From assembly GCF_020085105.1 (NCBI RefSeq), contig NC_058046.1, positions 2,434,175 through 2,498,174 of the forward strand: a stretch of DNA of 64,000 nucleotides. The letters run 5' to 3'. A program made the position numbers and the translations under genes. Positions 61,001 to 64,000 of the stretch are shown here, in pieces; positions within the stretch are counted from its first letter, which is position 1; the number at the start of each line of letters is the position of its first letter. Source of the DNA: Siniperca chuatsi (taxonomy: Eukaryota > Chordata > Actinopteri > Centrarchiformes > Sinipercidae). The notes under the pieces were generated by a model, which saw nothing but the letters and a program-made list of their open reading frames with translations, was not told the DNA's origin and ran no database searches.

Positions 61001-63438
61001 CGACCAGTGATGTGACCCCGCTGGCGAGGCCGGTGAGCACTCTGCCGAAGTAAAGCATCCACACGTTCTGTGCTGCGATGATGATGGTGAAACCAAAGAC
61101 GAATGGCACCGAGCAGAACATCAGACTGAGCTTCCTGCCGACCTTCCCCACCATCCAACCGCCCAGCAGGCCGCCCGCCGCCGCGCCCACCGTCACTATG
61201 GACTGAAAGGCAAACAACACAGAGCTTCAGGAAATAACTTCTAGAATTTGATTTGCATTTGACCAATTCTAATACTCCAAGTAAAAACTACAATGGTAAG
61301 TTATTGCCATTTTGTTCAAATCTGCACTTTTTCGCCGACTAGCCTTTCTACCTAAACCGTTGAGTCATGTTTATTTGTGATGCTAATTTCAGTTTATAAC
61401 ACCAAACGACACGTTCACACAAAAATACCCATTTAACAAGAACAATTATACACATTCAATGACCAAAAAGAAGCAGCAATTGTTAGCAGTGAATGGATGT
61501 TTCTTACTGAAATGCACCTTGGGAGTTGTAGTTTTTATGTCCACAGTACCAAATACCAGAGATTTTCTAACACAGTCGTTCATCTTTTGTACTGATGATT
61601 CAACTGGGAAAAATTCTACTGCCAGTCACCTAACATTGGCTGTGTCTGAAATGATGCCTTATTTACTATATAGTGCACTATATTTACTGTCTGTCATTTT
61701 ATTTGGGTGTCTGAATTGTGAAATTAAACGCACTTTATAGTGTCCTTCAAAATTCCCACAATGGAAGTACATTTGCATTTAAAAACAAATCCCTCAATGA
61801 CTTCCGTTGTTTCTCCTCACAATCTGAGATGTAAACACACGTTGGTGTAGTACATGTATATTGGCTTTTAAAATCATGCTCATAAAACTCTCGGTTTAAT
61901 AACTTCTGTAAATTTTCAGGAAGTAATACATATTTAGCTTCACACCAGACATGTTTAGCTTCATACGTAAGTAACTAAAGACAACCAAATCTTTCATTGT
62001 AATTACATTTGACTTGTGTTACTATGAGAGCTCTGTTCTGTGTTTCTTTATACTGTAACTAGGTTTGAACTCAAGTGACTCCACCGAGGTGTGTTTGGAT
62101 ACCATGTGATGACATTAAACTGCTGATAAGTTAAAAACACACTGTCTAAAAGCTCTATTGCTTCGAGGCATGTGATATTAAATCATCATGGCGGCCATCA
62201 TACCCCAAACCAGGAGGCCTGGACATCGTCCAGCCGCAGCCGAGGGTCCGCGATCCTGGTAAGTTCGGGGATGGCAGGAGAGCTGTATCCCAACACGAAC
62301 CCGAAGCTCATGGGACCCAGAACAGAGACAAACGTCGCCAGGTACAAGTTCTTGTTTTTCACTTTACTGTGGAAAGAGGAACAGAGCGGGTCAAGGAGGT
62401 AAAGGTCAAAGGTCAGTGTCTCAAACGTTTGCACGTTAAAATGCCTCAGTAAAAGAGTTGAATTCTGTGGGCGCTCTATAAACTGACATTCAGAGGAGTA
62501 ATCTGCAAACAGTTTATTTTGTGTTATATTAAAATAATGTAATTTATATTCTGTCTATGCTCTTTTTGCATTGCATGGGTACGATCAACAGGAGCCGCAT
62601 GTTTTTTAATGTTTGTTAATGACATACAGTGAAGTTTGGTTTCAGCAGAGTAACATGACTTTTAATAAACAGTTTAAACACTAAAAAAAAAAAAAAAGTT
62701 AAATCCATGTTCTACAGTGGTGTCTGAGGTTAACAGATGGAACAGTGAAGAAGTACATCAACACGCTGATAATGTGGTAGAAAAGTATTTGGAGCGTGAC
62801 TAAACAGCATTTAAAGGACCGTACCAGTGCAAGTTTTAGCTCAGTAACTACAAATTATGCAGACTTTCCATTTTTGCTGACCATTTACGAAAGCAGATTG
62901 TACACTTATAGATTTTGCATACATATATCCTACTGTTCCAGGCAGCCATTGGTTTGCATTCTTTTCTGTAGTACATGGAAAACAACAACAACAACAACAA
63001 AAGTTTTGCTAAAACAGTTAATTATTTAAAAACCTTGTTAAGTGAATCTCTGAAGACGTCACCTTGGGCTTTGGGAACTTGTGATGGACATTTTTCACTA
63101 TTACCTGGCACTTCATTGGCTAAACAATTACGTTATTGATGCGTGGTAAAGCTAAATGTCCTTAAAGTAAATGGGCTAAGACATGCAAAACCTCTGGAAT
63201 GACCCTTTAACAATCCATCTTTGTTTGTTTGCTTATTTAGGCCCCATTCGCTACTGCAGCAACACTACTCTTCCAGCTGATCATGCAGTTTACTGACTGC
63301 AGCTACACTGAGCTCGTACCGGTGTGTCTGCGTGTTAACTGACCTCAGATAAGCATCCTGCTCAGATATGAGTCCTGTAGGATCCTCATCTCCACCCTCC
63401 GCATCCAGCAGCCTTCTCCTCTCGTTCTGGATGTCCAT
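55057..63438 (-). CDS. slc2a8: slc2a8 (GLUT8), intracellular facilitative hexose transporter
   Basis: Class III sugar transporter of the major facilitator family, kept mainly in endosomes/lysosomes. Ten exons: 63344-63438, 62204-62366, 60996-61202, 59952-60051, 58394-58605, 57900-58049, 57199-57307, 56681-56857, 55862-56007, 55057-55203; 501 aa, in frame (human GLUT8 about 477). The N-terminus [15 protein letters not shown] holds an [DE]xxxL[LI] dileucine sorting signal (ERRRLL). Landmarks in order: [128 protein letters not shown], a loop with an NQS glycosylation site near residue 379 (the long TM9-10 loop of class III), [15 protein letters not shown] and [15 protein letters not shown]. Identity rests on close similarity to GLUT8 over the full length; GLUT6 is less likely. 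Confidence 0.96.
60263..60580 (-). repeat. 'attaatcgatta' repeat, copy in slc2a8 intron
   Basis: TTCTGCAACTAATGATTATTTT at the start and 'gatcaatcgcttctcaatgagttgtttcagctc' at the end are the inverse of the family ends seen at 13898-14191. Confidence 0.65.
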
Positions 63439-64000
63439 GCCGACCGCAGGGAGGTTTCCTGGCGTTTACTCTCTCTTCTTGCTCACCTATACATGGATCA
63501 CAGGCCAGGCAAGACTAAAACTCCGCCGAAATTGTCAGCGAGGGGGTTTTGCTTCCACCACCGGCAGCCGACTTGCTTTGTCAACATCTCAGTCAGCTGA
63601 TCATCGTGTGTGTGGCTGTTATTTCCGGTCTTTTTCAAAATAAAAGTCTTCGTGTAGCTGTTGGGGCAGATCTAAACCTCACCTCTGTAGCTCCTACTGT
63701 CAGCTGAAACACCGGGTTGTCGAGGGCAGTTTCATTCACCTGTTTCACAGAGAATTAGCGAAAGCTATTACTATAACTATTTAACTATAAATGGCTTTAG
63801 TTTAGCCCTGTTCGGGACTGGGTATGAGACAGACCCGAACAGGGCTAAACTAAAGCCATTTATAGTAGCAACGCAGTTAACTAGCTAGCACTTGGTTAAC
63901 TGACTTCATCAGCGATCAAGAACACGCGATTTCTTCAGCCATAATTATCCGAACATGGTTAGCAAACTACAGGCAGCCTTCAGATGGATGTAACAGGATG
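63439..64000 (-). promoter_or_regulatory. slc2a8 5' flank
   Basis: Upstream region of slc2a8, whose ATG lies at 63436-63438. No TATA box or recognised factor site stands out. It contains the 32-bp perfect inverted repeat at 63785-63865. Any 5' non-coding exon cannot be placed. Confidence 0.35.
63785..63865. repeat. Perfect 32-bp inverted repeat upstream of slc2a8
   Basis: The left arm 63785-63816 (CTATAAATGGCTTTAG...CTGTTCGGG) is the exact complement of the right arm 63834-63865, with a 17-base loop (ACTGGGTATGAGACAGA). It is not a repeat family I recognise. Confidence 0.95.

Overview
The window is nuclear DNA from a ray-finned fish, most likely a spiny-rayed (acanthomorph) teleost. The evidence is compact GT-AG introns, many CA/TG microsatellites, and dense short non-autonomous repeats of kinds common in teleosts. 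Five multi-exon protein-coding genes were assembled exon by exon from splice sites and reading-frame continuity. The coding parts keep frame through every junction (slc12a2 only for the part inside the window).

Layout: (1) 539-6550, + strand, the last 12 coding exons of slc12a2 (NKCC1, Na-K-2Cl cotransporter); the 5' part lies before the window. (2) 10028-15815, + strand, complete nudt12 (peroxisomal-type NAD(H) pyrophosphatase / NAD-cap hydrolase), 7 coding exons, 457 aa. (3) 18325-29643, - strand, a complete class I cytokine receptor of gp130-like architecture, 15 exons, 784 aa; the exact orthologue is not settled. (4) 32896-50134, - strand, complete hira (histone H3.3 chaperone), 25 coding exons, 1019 aa. 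(5) 55057-63438, - strand, complete slc2a8 (GLUT8), 10 exons, 501 aa. A possible sixth, unrecognised 73-aa single-pass membrane ORF is at 7729-7950 on the - strand.

The genes have unrelated jobs (ion transport, nucleotide turnover, cytokine signalling, chromatin assembly, sugar transport). I see no operon-like or functional cluster. The rest is introns and intergenic DNA with transposon-derived repeats. Several have visible target-site duplications: two hAT-type with 8 bp, one piggyBac-type with TTAA, one Tc1/mariner-type with TA.

I did not find a convincing new biological system. The best leads are two near-perfect short hairpins beside genes (15967-16032 and 63785-63865), the cytokine receptor with a duplicated tyrosine motif in its tail, the orphan membrane ORF, and TG tracts sitting repeatedly at splice acceptors. 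There is no CRISPR array, no rRNA and no convincing tRNA.
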